A DNA stretch of 64,000 nucleotides from Ascarosepion bandense (GCA_037127315.1 JBBBDQ010001156.1:2204001-2268000), one strand, 5' to 3'. Shown: positions 32,883-43,424, numbered from the stretch's first letter. The notes: generated by a model from the sequence alone, not told the origin. Program-made: numbers and translations.

Positions 32883-32931
32883 CATTCGCAGACAGATCTG
32901 TTTCGCTGTATTACAGCTCATCAGTACGGCT
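32881..32931 (-). ncRNA. Hammerhead ribozyme motif C (all core residues present)
   Basis: On the minus strand the core CTGATGA is at 32924-32918, stem II GCTGTAATACAGC at 32917-32905, GAAA at 32904-32901 and cleavage triplet GTC at 32893-32891. Stem I pairs CGTA with TGCG next to the core (one G-U). Stem III is only CAG/CTG around a two-base loop, as in small type I hammerheads that work best as dimers. It is the best candidate here for self-cleavage. Confidence 0.75.
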
Positions 32932-32990
32932 TAGACTCCAGTCGCTTCCTAACCCAGGATTGAAACCCGACCAAATTAAACGTGATTATA
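32881..32990 (-). mobile_element. HHR element C (truncated, hammerhead intact)
   Basis: Minus strand starts within the tRNA-like part (B-box-like GGGTTTCAATCCTGG), continues to the hammerhead and ends in a GT tract. The A box is lost. Confidence 0.75.
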
Positions 32991-33000
32991 TATAATTATA

Positions 33001-33255
33001 CTCGTCTCAAAAACCTTCCTCGAAAAGTTTCGAACGAAGGAAAAATGGTTTTCAAAAAAGAAAGAGCCTAGAACATGAAAGTCTCTCAAAACTGTTCGGA
33101 CAGAAATCAGCAAAAAAAAAAAAAAAACCGACACGAGTAGCCATCTAACAGAAAGCGCTCAATACAAAGGTAGAGCGAAATAATAGCACTTAATTAGCCA
33201 GACGAATCTACGCAGGTTTCTCCTAAACGGATCGTTAGGTAGAGCCAGCTTTCCC
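33001..33255 (-). mobile_element. Penelope-like 3' region, copy R1
   Basis: Direct repeat of 33810-34085 (shared ccttcctcgaaaa, gcctagaacatgaaagtct, accgacacgagta, agcgctcaatacaaaggtag). The complement's gctctac…tttgtattgagc block resembles the 3' flank of the Penelope RT fragment at 41095. Assignment to Penelope is inference. Confidence 0.5.
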
Positions 33256-33304
33256 TGATAATAGCATAATAATAACTTTCAGTGCGAAAACTACTCCACA
33301 ACAC

Positions 33305-33540
33305 ACTGTAAAAGGATAGGACCTAGCTGTTAGTCTAGTAGTTCAAGTAAATTCATGTAGAAGGGGCATCATGGAGCTCAGCTCATCGGAGCAGAAGCCT
33401 TGAAATATTTCAGAAGAAACAGAAAGCAGCCACCTTAAGTTGGTGAGAAAGTGATTGATGCTGAGCTACCAGATCGATATCGATTATATTACAAATTCTC
33501 CTTTAGATTTTGTCAAGAACCCCGAGATGAACTGCAGGAT
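33305..33540 (-). mobile_element. LINE-J internal fragment
   Basis: Minus strand encodes a diverged part of the C-terminal ORF2 region (…KSKENL…, FCSDE…, LLEL region equivalents). No 3' tail is present. Confidence 0.75.
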
Positions 33541-33763
33541 TTTTTGTTCGATTTTTAAGTAACATAGTTAAATTGTTTTTCGTGCCTCTGTTTGGATATG
33601 AGTTCTGATTATTTATTTAGTAATTTTAGTAATTTTAGTAATTTTTGTTGATGTAAGCATGAAATAGAAAGATGCGTCTTCGTCTAGTTTTTAATGTTCA
33701 CTTTTATATTTCCATAAGCTCTGATCATGATACTGAGTATTTCACACAATAAATATAACATAA

Positions 33764-33768
<5 letters not shown>

Positions 33769-33800
<32 letters not shown>
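33769..33800. repeat. (TA)n microsatellite
   Basis: TA tract at the edge of the second Penelope-like copy. 33541-33768 holds no recognised feature. Confidence 0.9.
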
Positions 33801-33802
<2 letters not shown>

Positions 33803-33809
33803 GTGATTA

Positions 33810-34085
33810 TATATAGGCATACTCGTCTGGGAAACCTTCCTCGAAAACTTTTGAACGAGGGGAAAATGGTATTAAAAAAACAGAAGAAAGAGCTTAGAAC
33901 ATGAAAGTCTGTCAAAAGTGTTCGGATAGAAATCAGCACAAAGCCCAAAGATTAAAGGAAAAAAAACCGACACGAGTAAACATCTAACAAAAAGCGCTCA
34001 ATACAAAGGTAGAGAGAGCTTGATAGAACCTAATGAGCCAGAAGAACCTACGTAGGTTTCTACTAAACGGATCGTCATGAAAGCT
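33810..34085 (-). mobile_element. Penelope-like 3' region, copy R2
   Basis: Second copy of 33001-33255, with additional agcacaaagcccaaagatta in the middle. Both copies lie beside a hammerhead element in the same orientation. Confidence 0.5.
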
Positions 34086-34125
34086 GGCTTTACTATTATT
34101 ATCATTATATATATATATATATATT

Positions 34126-34330
34126 CATCCGCAGACAGATCTGTTTTGCTGTATCACAGCTTATCAGTAGAGTTAGACATCCGATTGCTTTTTTACCCAG
34201 GATTAAAACTCGACTTCAGTCGGCGATTCTACCTCTGGGTCATGGGTTCTCGGCAGAAGAAGGCAGACTTTTAGCGTATGATGTATCATACACCAATAGA
34301 GAGAGTGTTCTAATTCATTACTGAATATAT
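34126..34330 (-). mobile_element. HHR element D (decayed hammerhead)
   Basis: Minus strand: a trailing part of the unit's unique region (cagtaatgaattagaacact), tRNA-like A box (TGACCCAGAGG) and diverged B box, then a hammerhead (34126-34170) whose core reads CTGATAA and AAAA. Both the G8 and G12 positions are lost, so it is inactive. It ends at a TA tract. Confidence 0.7.
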
Positions 34331-34347
34331 ATATATATACATTTTAA

Positions 34348-34500
34348 TATAACTTCGAAGATCACAAGTGTTGTATGATCATTTCCGTGAAGAAAATTCG
34401 CTTCGTCAGCGACCAAATATTCATTACTATTATGGAAAATTTAAAACAACGAATCATACATCGGAAGTTCCCTTAAAAAGAAGGGAAAAAAGAAATAAGG
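34348..34500 (+). repeat. Dispersed repeat DR2, copy 1
   Basis: Resembles 42148-42300: aacttcgaagatcac, gtatgatcatttc, aaattcatacac-like and gaagttc…ttaa blocks in the same order. Both copies follow a TA tract. Family unknown. 34501-34908 shows no other feature. Confidence 0.5.
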
Positions 34501-34908
34501 AATAGAAAAGAACAATAGGAGATGATGTTAAAAGCGAGAATAGATTATGTTAGAAGATAGGCGTCTAAAAATTGTTACAGTAGCTAGGGAAGAGGGAGGG
34601 AAAACAGAGTGATGGCGAAATGGATTCAAAATCGATTACTGAAAAGGACGTTTAAAGATTACATCTGTGTAAAGAAGTCAAAATTAAACGTGCCACAGAA
34701 ACAGAAGTGGGACAAGGGAAACGGAACAAGAGGGGAGAAACCGCACGCCGGAAAAACAGCCGTGAGAACTGTCAGCAAAGAAGAGTGGAAAGAAAGAGAC
34801 CGATCCATAAAATGGAAATAGAAGGAAAAAAAAAAGAAATAAAAAAAGGGCAAATAGAGAAAATAGAAAACATGGCTGTTGGAAGAAAGTGATTGGTTTA
34901 ATACCAGG

Positions 34909-35527
34909 GTTTTTTTTATCATGTCACCCCAAGCAAGGCATTCCACTATAGCGCAGGGGGTTACACAGGGCGATAGACGAGTTAGGATGTACATAGGGAG
35001 AGAGTTGGAGAGAATGTGTGTGGGTTAGTGTATTAGGAGGTGTCTATTGACCTTACTTTTAAACTCCTGGAGCTTATAGCCGTCGGGGAAGCAAGCATGC
35101 GGAAGGAAATTCCACAGGCGGGAAGTGCGAGGAAAAAAGCTGTTGGAGTAGAAATTGCGGTTACATTTCATCGGTTTCACTGTAAAAGGGTGGGACCTAG
35201 TTGCCAATCTAGTATCTCGTGCAAACTCACACCTAGGGGGCACCAGTGATTTAAGTTCATCAGAGCAGAAGTCATGAAAGTATTTGTAGAAGAGGCACAG
35301 GGAAGCCACGTCACGCCGGTGAGAGAGTGACTGCAGGCGGTCAGCTAAGTCGGTATCAATCACATTACAGATTCTTCGCTGTATTTTGTCAAGAAGCCCG
35401 AGGAGAATAGCAGGGGCACCCGACCAGATGTGCTAACAGTATTCAAAACACGGGTGGATGGTAGATTTTGTATAAGTGCAGGATAGATTCAGACGGAAAC
35501 AATTTCCGGGCCCTGCACAGAGAGTTT
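34909..35527 (-). pseudogene. LINE-J 3' part
   Basis: Minus strand encodes IDTDLADRLQSLSHRRDVAS, CLFYKYFHDFCSDELKSLV, SRLWNFLPHACFPDGYKLQ and the ORF end (112 codons open from ~35363), then 3'UTR and A tail (T-run at 34910). Upstream of 35363 the frame is broken. RT motifs are absent. Confidence 0.9.
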
Positions 35528-36240
35528 TTAAAGGAATATTGTATATTTAACGCTAAACTCAACAGAAGAGTATTACCCGATTAGTGCGTGTGTCGGTTGT
35601 CTAGCGTTCAATCAACTCGACTGTTCCTTAAGGCCTCCTATCTTACTAATCATATAATCGGCTGAAGAGTCCAACTTTTACTCTTTAGAGGGAAGTCACC
35701 ACAACAATAGCATAATATTCGGCTTTACCAAAAGTTTTTCAAAAATTTTTCCGTTTAAAATAATAAGGCCTGATTAATTTTGGGATTAAATTAAGTCCTA
35801 CCACTGGAAGAGAGCAGAAAAACTGGACACCACAACAGTTCGTTTGATGCACATGATATTGTGCAGTATTAACAAAAGAACCATTCTATTTTCGTTGAGA
35901 ATTATCCACTTGGCAATAAATACTAAAAAATAGTATGAAATACATCATTTTCTTTAAAGAAAACTGGGGTAGCCTAATAATTATGGCCGGTAGTGCACAT
36001 TTATACATATATATGAACTTATTTTTGAAAAATATTTATATAGGAATACATACGTACACACATACACATTTATGCACACACACATATGGTCATACATGTA
36101 TAAAAATATTATTGTTGATAAGAGGGGAAGGATTTTAAAATAGGAATTTTGAAAATTATTATTAAAAATATATAAAGAAAAATAATGAATATAAACATAA
36201 AATAGAATATGTAATTTAACGGATGAGATAACGTAGAATG
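35528..36240. other. Non-genic region with dispersed repeat copy 2
   Basis: 35871-35990 is the second copy of the repeat at 9010-9110. The rest has no recognised feature. Confidence 0.5.
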
Positions 36241-36242
36241 AG

Positions 36243-36248
36243 GGACAA

Positions 36249-36300
<52 letters not shown>

Positions 36301-36310
36301 GTGTGTGCGT
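36243..36310. repeat. (TA)n(TG)n microsatellite
   Basis: Compound TA then TG tract. The overlapping minus-strand frames (HTHT and IYIY runs) are microsatellite translations. 36311-36679 has no recognised feature. Confidence 0.95.
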
Positions 36311-36679
36311 ACATATATAAACGCATATGCAGATATATACATACACACATGCACAAAAGCTCATGCGTACTTACGTCTACAAGCACAAGCGTACCTATAT
36401 ATACCACCATGTCTTCTCATTCTTCTTATTAAAGTTTATAATAAAACATTATTTTCGCTACACAAGAGCTGTCGTGTTTCGGTGCTATATCAAGCACCTT
36501 ATCAGGGAATATTGTTACATATGAAATGGAAAAATTAAACTGTAAAAGTTACAGCGCAATCTCTCATACCTTTATATATTTCTCTCAGTTATAATACAGG
36601 AAATATTATCCAATATTTGCAATTTATTTATTCTGACATGCCTAAAAGAGAATCATCTGCCTAAATGCACAAATATACA

Positions 36680-37500
36680 TCTATATAAAACTTATTTATA
36701 AATGGAACTTTGTCTGTGCATGAGTGTATGTGTGTGTGTCTGTTTGTGTGTGTGTCCGTTATATATATTTATATATATATATATATATATAAACTTATTT
36801 ATAAATGGAACTTTGTCCGTGTGTGTGTGCATGTGTCTGTGTGTGTGTGTGTCCATTACCCATAGACTCCGAAACGGCTAAACCGATTTTCTTGAAAATT
36901 TACACAGTTGTACTATAAGCATCTGCGAGTGTTCTTAGCTAGGTTTGTATCGAAGTACCCTTATAAATATCGAAAATCGATAATCGAAAACATCGGGTTA
37001 TAGAAGGAGTGGTCTGATTTTAATCAAATTTGATACACTCATAGACAAAGATATAAGAAACAATATTCAGAAGTTTCAAGGTTGCAGTTCTTAGAATAAT
37101 GCAGAAAATCGATAATTTCCTCACTTTTTGGCGTTCATGCTTCATTTGGAAAAAAAGTTTGGGATTTTTATTTATTTATTTATTCTGTTATGCGAAGCTA
37201 TCCTGGCCAAGGCATCAGCAGCCACTTGTTACCCCTCCCCCCTATGGTCTGTTCTTTGAATTCAAATTTACCAAGCAGCTTAACTCGATGTTGATTTTTG
37301 GGAAAAGCAAGTATTGAAGATTGAAACTTTCTTAATTCAAATTTCCTGTGTTAAACTGTGAGGTATGTTACGAATTGTTTCTTAAATCTGTATTTTTCGT
37401 TTTTTTTTTCCTCACTTTTTGGCGTTCATGCTTCATTTGGACTTTAACTAAGTTAAAGCTTAGTTAACTCTCCACTTTTGGAAGTTTGTGTTTTGTGTTT
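36680..37500 (+). mobile_element. Hel-N Helitron-like element 2, 5' part
   Basis: Starts TCTATATAAAACTTATTT after A. A second 5'-end-like block (aaacttatttataaatgg) occurs at ~36791. The shared ccgaaacggctaaaccgatt and cactcatagacaaagatata blocks follow. From ~37118 it holds sequence absent from the short copies, including a 31-bp direct repeat (cctcactttttggcgttcat) at 37121 and 37411. It is interrupted by LINE-J at ~37505 and resumes at 41608. Confidence 0.7.
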
Positions 37501-37504
37501 TGTG

Positions 37505-37655
37505 TTTTTTTCTTTTTTTTAAATAGGAGTAGATAGGTCACATTATCGCCCGGTCCATATTCCTCCCAACTCAATTGAACTGGAGTAGAGGCTTGCCCCT
37601 TGTTTCCTGTTTAGGATGTGATTTCCGGCTTTCTCTTCTCTCCCTTCAGACCTTG
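37505..37655 (+). promoter_or_regulatory. LINE-J 5'UTR monomer
   Basis: This block (aggagtagataggtcaca, ttgtttcctgtttaggatgt, tttccggctttctctt) is the unit found in tandem at 57845-58243. By analogy with LINEs having monomeric 5'UTR repeats it may carry promoter activity, which is inference. Confidence 0.5.
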
Positions 37656-37862
37656 GTATCGCTGCTTCCGTGAGTTTCCTGCGATCTGGCCGGTTGGTGG
37701 CAACGGCTCATCACTGTGGGGGTACCGGGTTGGCAGTTTCCTGGTTGCTGCTTCCGACTGGTAGTTAGGAGCCCTAACTATTGCGTAGCGTCAAGAGCGG
37801 CTGCTCTGATCAACAGTTGTATAATATCGGGGTTCTTGTAGTGCCATGTCGCGCATGGATAG

Positions 37863-40834
37863 GTGTCCCTGCAAGCGCTCTCGGTGGGCAACCCCGAGGC
37901 CACACCTTGTTGCAGCCCTAGCCAGTTTCCCTCCCAGCACAGATCGTGGATAATGACCGGCTGTATCCTCTATCCTAGGTCCCTTTCTACAAACAGAATC
38001 ATGACTAAACAAATCAGAAATGACCCTAAACCAGTTAAATCCAAACCACATAACCCCATTAATCTTTCCTTCACTAATATCCTGAGCATTCGTACTAACT
38101 TTCCTAGTGTAGAAGCGTTCCTGCATGAAAAGTCCCCTGAAATCCTTGCGCTCTGCGAAACTAACCTCAACTCAGCTATTCCCCCCTCTGACCTCTTCAT
38201 CCCTGGTTATCTTCCCCTTTTAAGGAAGGATTCCACTGTCCACATGCATGGGCTGGGTTTCCATGTCAGCAAACACCTCCCCATAGCTAGGGTGACTTCA
38301 CTCGAATCTACTGACCACCAATACATATGTCTCCGCCTGTCTCTCCTCAGTTCGGTTAGTTACCTATTCTTTCTTTACCGCTCTCCCTCCTCTCCTGACT
38401 GCTCCCTACTAGATAGCATTGCTGACGACATAGATAAGGCTATTTCCTATCACCCATTCGCCCACATATTTGTATTTGGAGATCTCAATGCCCATCACTC
38501 TGAGTGGCTTGAAAACGCCGTTACTGATCCGGCGGGCATTCACGCCATGAACTTTGCTATTTCCCAATCCCTTACGGAAGTGGTGGACTTCCCCACTCGC
38601 TTCTCAAGCACTCCCTCGGGTCATTCTTCACTGCTAGATATATGTTACACCTCTGCGCCTGACGCCTGTCAAGTCTCGCAGCTTTGCCTTCTCGGCAACT
38701 CCGACCACGCTGTAGTCTGTCTCAGTATTTCTTTCCAATCTCACTCCCCCCCAGGAGCCCCCTACCTACAGGACCTCCTACCTCTACCAAAAAGCTGACT
38801 GGGATGCCTTTCGCGATTTCCTCTGCGACGTCCCTTGGGGAAAAGTGTTCGACCTATCAGTTGATGACTGTGCCTCTGAGGTCTCGTCATGGGTGAAAGC
38901 TGGCATTGATGCCTTCATACCCACCAGGAAGTATTGCTTAAAACCTCATTCCTCTCCGTGGTTCTCTCCGGCCTGCTCAGCCACCATTGCCCACAGGAAC
39001 CATTACTTCCGTCTATTCCGGAGACAGTCAACTGATCACAATGAGCGCCTGTTCACATCTGCTCGCAATGAGTGCAAGAGAACCCTAAATGACGCCAAAC
39101 AGTTGTTTGTTGAGAGAATGCGACAGCACATAGCTGACCGCAAGTTCGGCTCCAAGGACTATTGGAGGATTTGTAAACGAGTGCTAAACAATAGGAAATC
39201 CTCAATACCTCCTTTAATCCATGGATTTGAGGTTCTCACATCATCTGCGGACAAAGCTGAGTGCTTTGCCTAGATTCTTATCCAACTCCACATTCGACTC
39301 GTTCGGAGTACACCCACCCGACTTCCCTATTAGAACTGAGGCCAAACTGCACGACGTATATATTACTCCGACAATAGTATCCAGAGTAATTTCAAAACTC
39401 GACCCCCATAAGGCGTGTGGAGACTATGGAATTCCGGTGATAGTCCTTAAGAGGTGTGCTCTTGAACTTTCCCCTGTCCTCTCTAAACTATTTAACTGCT
39501 GCCTTTCTGCTTCCTGCTTTCCTGCATGCTGGAAGTTCTCTTCAGTCGTTCCTGTATTTAAGAATTGAGGTGAACCCTCGGACCCATCCAACTATCGCCC
39601 TTTCAGTCTTCTACCGATATTCGGGAAAGTATTCGAGGCTATAATCAATGCTGAAATAGTTCATCATCTCACCGCCCACAAACTGTTCTCCGACAGGCAA
39701 TATGGATTCCGCTTTGCCAGGTCCACGGCCGACCTGCAAACATCCGTAATGGAGTACATGCTACAGGCCCTTGATGAGTCTGACGAGGCTGGCGCGGTTG
39801 CTCTGGACATCTCCAAGGCTTTCGACAGGGTTTGGCACTCTGGACTCCTATGCAAACTACGCGGTTATGTTATTACGGGTCGTCTGCTTGACCTAATCCA
39901 ATCTTTCTTAAATAACCGCAAAATGAAGGTCGTTCTGAATGGGCGTGCCTCTTCGTCCTATAGCACGAATACTGGTGTCCAACAGGGCTCTATCCTGGGC
40001 CCGTCTCTCTTCCTTATTTTCATCAACGACCTCCCAGATGAGATCAAGTCCCAAGTAGGCATCTACGCAGATGACACTACAATATACTCCCGCACCAGTA
40101 AGAAACCTGTCGTGGCGGACAGACATAATCTCGCTGCTGACATTGAACGGGAACTACACTCTGTGGTGAACTGGGGCAAGAAGTGGCTTGTCAACTTCAA
40201 TTCGTCTAAGACCAATCTGTTGTCTGTCAACCATTACAGGCAACCTCTCCTGCTTCCCATAAGCATGGACCAAGCGATTCTCCCGGAGAGCAATACACTA
40301 CGCCTCCTCGGACTTACCCCGTCCTCAGACCTCAAATGGAACCACTATATTGAATCCATAGCAAAATCTACTGCTAAGAAGGTTGGGTCACTATGTCGAT
40401 CCAGGATGTTTTTTCCACCTGAATCCATCCTGCATATATACAAGTCAACCATCCGTCCGTGCATGGAGTACTGCTGCCATTTATGGTCAGGTGCCCCTGC
40501 CGTTCTCCTCAGTGTTCTTGACAGGCTCCAAAGGAGAGTCTGTAATGTGATAGGTACTGATCTGGCGGCTCGACTGCAGCCACTTCCCCATCGTCGAAAT
40601 GTGGCCTCCCTTTGTCTGTTCTATAAATACTTTCATGGCTTCTGCTCAGATGAGCTTAAGTCACTAATGCCTCCTCAACAGGTGTTTACTCGTGCAACCA
40701 GACTGGCAACTGGGTCCCACCCATTCACAGTCAGGTTAGCCAAATGCAGACGACAATTCTACTCCTGCAGCTTCTTCTCTCTTACTTCCCGCCTGTGGAA
40801 CTCGCTCCCGTATTCTTGCTTTCCTGACGGCTAA
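37863..40834 (+). pseudogene. LINE-J ORF2: APE endonuclease plus reverse transcriptase, four lesions
   Basis: The endonuclease (to ~38760) shows NILSIRTN, ALCETNL, FGDLNAHHSEW and the SDHAVV box, so the APE catalytic residues appear kept. The RT follows: GEPSDPSNYRP, motif A ALDISKAFDRVW, motif B GVQQGSILGPSLF and an intact YADD box at 40063-40074. The C-terminal region DRLQRRVCNV…WNSLPYSCFPDG follows. Lesions are a frameshift near 38750 in a C-run, a frameshift near 39270, a TGA at 39566-39568 and a premature TAA at 40832. The start is uncertain: the frame opens upstream of a GTG at 37863 and no clear ATG context decides it. Motif style suggests the jockey/CR1 group. The clade was not confirmed. 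Confidence 0.85.
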
Positions 40835-41088
40835 AACCTCCAGAAATTTAAATGCAAAGTCAATACTCATCTACTAACCACTGGACTCTAGCTCTCTCCC
40901 CACCCCCGTATAACCTTCCCTTTCTCTTTCATCGCACCTGCTTTCTCAGCTTTCTATTGTTCCTTTCTAACTAGTTTGTACTCCTCACTCTTTGCTAATT
41001 AATCTTTTTACATTTATGTAGCCCCCTGCACATCAGTGGCGTTTTCGCCTTGCTCGGGGTGAAATGATTAAATATATATATATATATA

Positions 41089-41605
41089 ATAATAATACAA
41101 GAAAAAGTGCTCAATACAAAGTACGAAAAGATACAATAGTAGAGCAAAAACACACAAAAAAATCTATAGTGAGCCAAAACCATATTTATCAAAAATTTCA
41201 AAATTAGATAAATTAGTAGATAATCTATACGCTATACCATTAGGAATACTATTAAGTATATGGGCGGGGTGGTTAGAATCCTTGTTTACATACCTAGGGA
41301 TATAATTATTTTTAATATATGGTGTAATATATCCGGTATTTAAATTAAGCGTAATATCTAAATAGTTAACAATCTTAATATTATGTTCGATTTCAATAGA
41401 GAAACCGTAAGTTTTAAAAAATAGTTGTAGGTCTTTTCTAATTTTATCACCTATTCTCGGTGTACAATGATCTATCATAATTAGGCCATCATCACGGTAC
41501 AACCCATGATTATGGAAGTCTATAAAAGACCTACAACGATTTTTTAAAACTTACGGTTTCTCTATATCCCTAGGTATGTAAACAAGGATTCTAACCACCC
41601 CGCCC
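41089..41605 (-). pseudogene. Penelope-like RT fragment with inverted duplication
   Basis: Minus strand from 41502: YRDDGLIMID, the YRDD(G) box typical of Penelope-like elements, then VNYLDITLNL, SNHPAHIL and IPNGIAYRLS motifs, ending FGSL and stop near 41164. Upstream RT is missing. Positions 41515-41605 repeat two separated pieces of the same gene (around 41398-41437 and 41259-41303) in the opposite orientation, forming a foldback. The 3' flank (41095-41165) matches 31160-31240. A terminal GIY-YIG domain is not present. It sits between LINE-J and the 3' end of Helitron-like element 2. Confidence 0.8.
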
Positions 41606-41607
41606 AC

Positions 41608-41769
41608 ATACATCCATTCATTTTTCTTTCAGTCTACGGTTTCGCTTTAACTGGAAACAACTATTGCATTTTAGTCTTTTGTGCCAACGTTCAAAGAGTC
41701 TGAGCTCCAGGACCATGGATTAGTTTTAAAGCTTTCATTACAGCCGAGCAACGCTGAGGTATACTGCTA

Positions 41770-41770
<1 letters not shown>
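41608..41770 (+). mobile_element. Hel-N Helitron-like element 2, 3' part
   Basis: Matches the 3' part of the copy at 61517-62194 (catccattcattttt, cttttgtgccaacgt, gagctccaggacc) and ends CTAG before T at 41771. The subterminal hairpin is partly decayed. Confidence 0.75.

Positions 41771-41822
<52 letters not shown>
41771..41822. repeat. (TA)n microsatellite
   Basis: Uninterrupted TA tract at the Helitron 3' boundary. 41823-42147 has no recognised feature. Confidence 0.95.
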
Positions 41823-41824
<2 letters not shown>

Positions 41825-42147
41825 CAAGGAAGTGAAAGACTTGATTGAAACCAAATGTTCAAGCATTTAATTCCATAAACAGTGCGAATGCGAAGTAGAG
41901 CTTAATATTGTAATTTTGTGACTAAAATTGTTTATAAAATTTTTATATCACTACACAAAAATTTTCATGTCTCAGAACAACATTGTTCTACTTTAGGTGA
42001 TATATTAAAGTAAATGCTGAAAATGATTTATTTCAAAAATATAAGATGAATTCATGGTTATTTAGAAAATTAAGCAGTGGTAGCTTGAAAATACATCCAT
42101 CCATACATACATACATGTATATATATATATATATCTATATACATGTA

Positions 42148-42300
42148 CAAATAAAACTTCGAAAATCACGTGTCGTATGATCATTTCAGCAATGAATCCT
42201 CACTTCCACAAAGTCTTTATTATGCCAATTTAAGATAAAATTCATACACCTGAAGTTCACTTTAAGAAAAATATTAAAGAACAATCGGAGGGCGAGTTTA
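42148..42300 (+). repeat. Dispersed repeat DR2, copy 2
   Basis: Diverged copy of 34348-34500, following a TA tract. Confidence 0.5.
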
Positions 42301-42391
42301 AACAAAAATCTTTTTTGCATTGGGCATTGTTTATAAAGGTAAATGCATGAACAGTGCTTTTCAATCTACCTATTCTTTTACTTCCTAATGA

Positions 42392-42424
<33 letters not shown>

Positions 42425-42534
42425 GTATTTCATGAGCCTATAGCTGAGGAGTTAGAGACTCCGACTGAAACCAAATCGGTCGAGTTTCGATCCCGGCTAA
42501 AAGCAAATGGATCCCGGCTAAAAGCAAATGGATG

Positions 42535-42590
42535 TTTAGCCACACTGAAAAGCTGTGATACGGCGAAATAGGCTTTTATGAGGATGATAA
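42535..42590 (+). ncRNA. Hammerhead ribozyme motif B1 (inactive)
   Basis: Core reads CTGAAAA at 42545-42551 (G8 lost). Stem II GCTGTGATACGGC at 42552-42564 and GAAA at 42565-42568 are recognisable. The cleavage triplet is unclear. Confidence 0.5.
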
Positions 42591-42840
42591 TGCACTCCTT
42601 ACGATTGAGCTCTCTAGAAAGGAAAATTTAAATAAGAATAGTTATCACTTCTGCGATTTATGCATAACTCTTCAGTAATGAATTGGGCTCTTTCGGTGAA
42701 TGGCGTGTGTGTATACACCACATATATATAACACGCTAAATTTCCCTTCTCTGATTCCATGAGCCTATAGCTTAAAGCTTAGCGACTCTGACTGACACCA
42801 AATCGGTTGAGTTTCGATCCCAGTCAAAAGCAAGTGGATG

Positions 42841-42895
42841 TTTAGCCACACGGATGAGCTGTGATACAGCGAAACAGGCTTGTATTTGGATGACG
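42841..42895 (+). ncRNA. Hammerhead ribozyme motif B2 (one core change)
   Basis: Core reads CGGATGA at 42851-42857 (U4 changed), stem II GCTGTGATACAGC is perfect at 42858-42870, and GAAAC is at 42871-42875. The triplet may be GTA (42882-42884). Confidence 0.55.
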
Positions 42896-42896
42896 A

Positions 42897-42935
<39 letters not shown>

Positions 42936-42936
<1 letters not shown>

Positions 42937-43424
42937 ATTTAGGCATCAAATTCTCTTTTAGGCTTGTCAGATTAAGTAAATTGCACATAATACATCTCTA
43001 CAAAGTTCGTGTGAGGTTTTAAAATCTTATGCTGTTTATTCAACACCATAAAAACCTTTACTCAAGAAAGTAGAGAACCACGAGACAAGCAGCATGTTAG
43101 ATATCCGATATAGCTAAAAGATTTGGTTTGTTATACGAGTTGTCCTATTAATAGAGGCATTCCTAAGGGACCTTAATTCTCTGTCGGCTTACCGCACCCT
43201 CGGGCACTATCTTAAGTATTTCAACGTCCATGTGCATAATATATGCATACATATTGAAAATGGAGATATAAATTTTCATATTTCAAGAATAATTTCAAAG
43301 AAAACTTTTAACAGAGTGAGAAAAGTTGTCGTTATGACGCGTTTCGTCGTTTAGGTTTTCATTACCTCAGTTTGATGAAGTCCTTAACAGCCCAATACGA
43401 CACACAAAAACTTTTTTCCATGTT
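42936..43424. other. Non-genic region
   Basis: No recognised feature. Confidence 0.35.

Larger units (their letters stand above)
37505..41072 (+). mobile_element. LINE-J, nearly full length (~3.6 kb)
   Basis: Contains one 5'UTR monomer (~37505-37655), a single long ORF region (37863-40834) with endonuclease and RT, a ~240-bp 3'UTR, and the tail gggtgaaatgattaaa followed by TA. No separate gag-like ORF1 is visible upstream, though a short one could have decayed. It is the reference copy for the many truncated fragments in this window and is inserted in Helitron-like element 2. Confidence 0.85.
42431..42935 (+). mobile_element. HHR element dimer B (second subfamily)
   Basis: Two direct units start at ~42431 and ~42757 (atgagcctatagct). 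Each has an A-box-like stretch, a B-box-like GAGTTTCGATCCC and a hammerhead-like motif. The first unit continues with a unique region homologous to that of dimer A (gattgagctct, cagtaatgaattggg, acacgctaaat) before unit 2. Core-to-core distance is 306 nt. Unit 1 has a 21-bp tandem duplication near 42490-42530. Unit 2 ends right after its hammerhead in a TA/GT tract, as in dimer A. Confidence 0.75.

Noticed and set aside
35981..36364. Frames with HTHT and CVCV runs
   Set aside because: Microsatellite translations with no domain.
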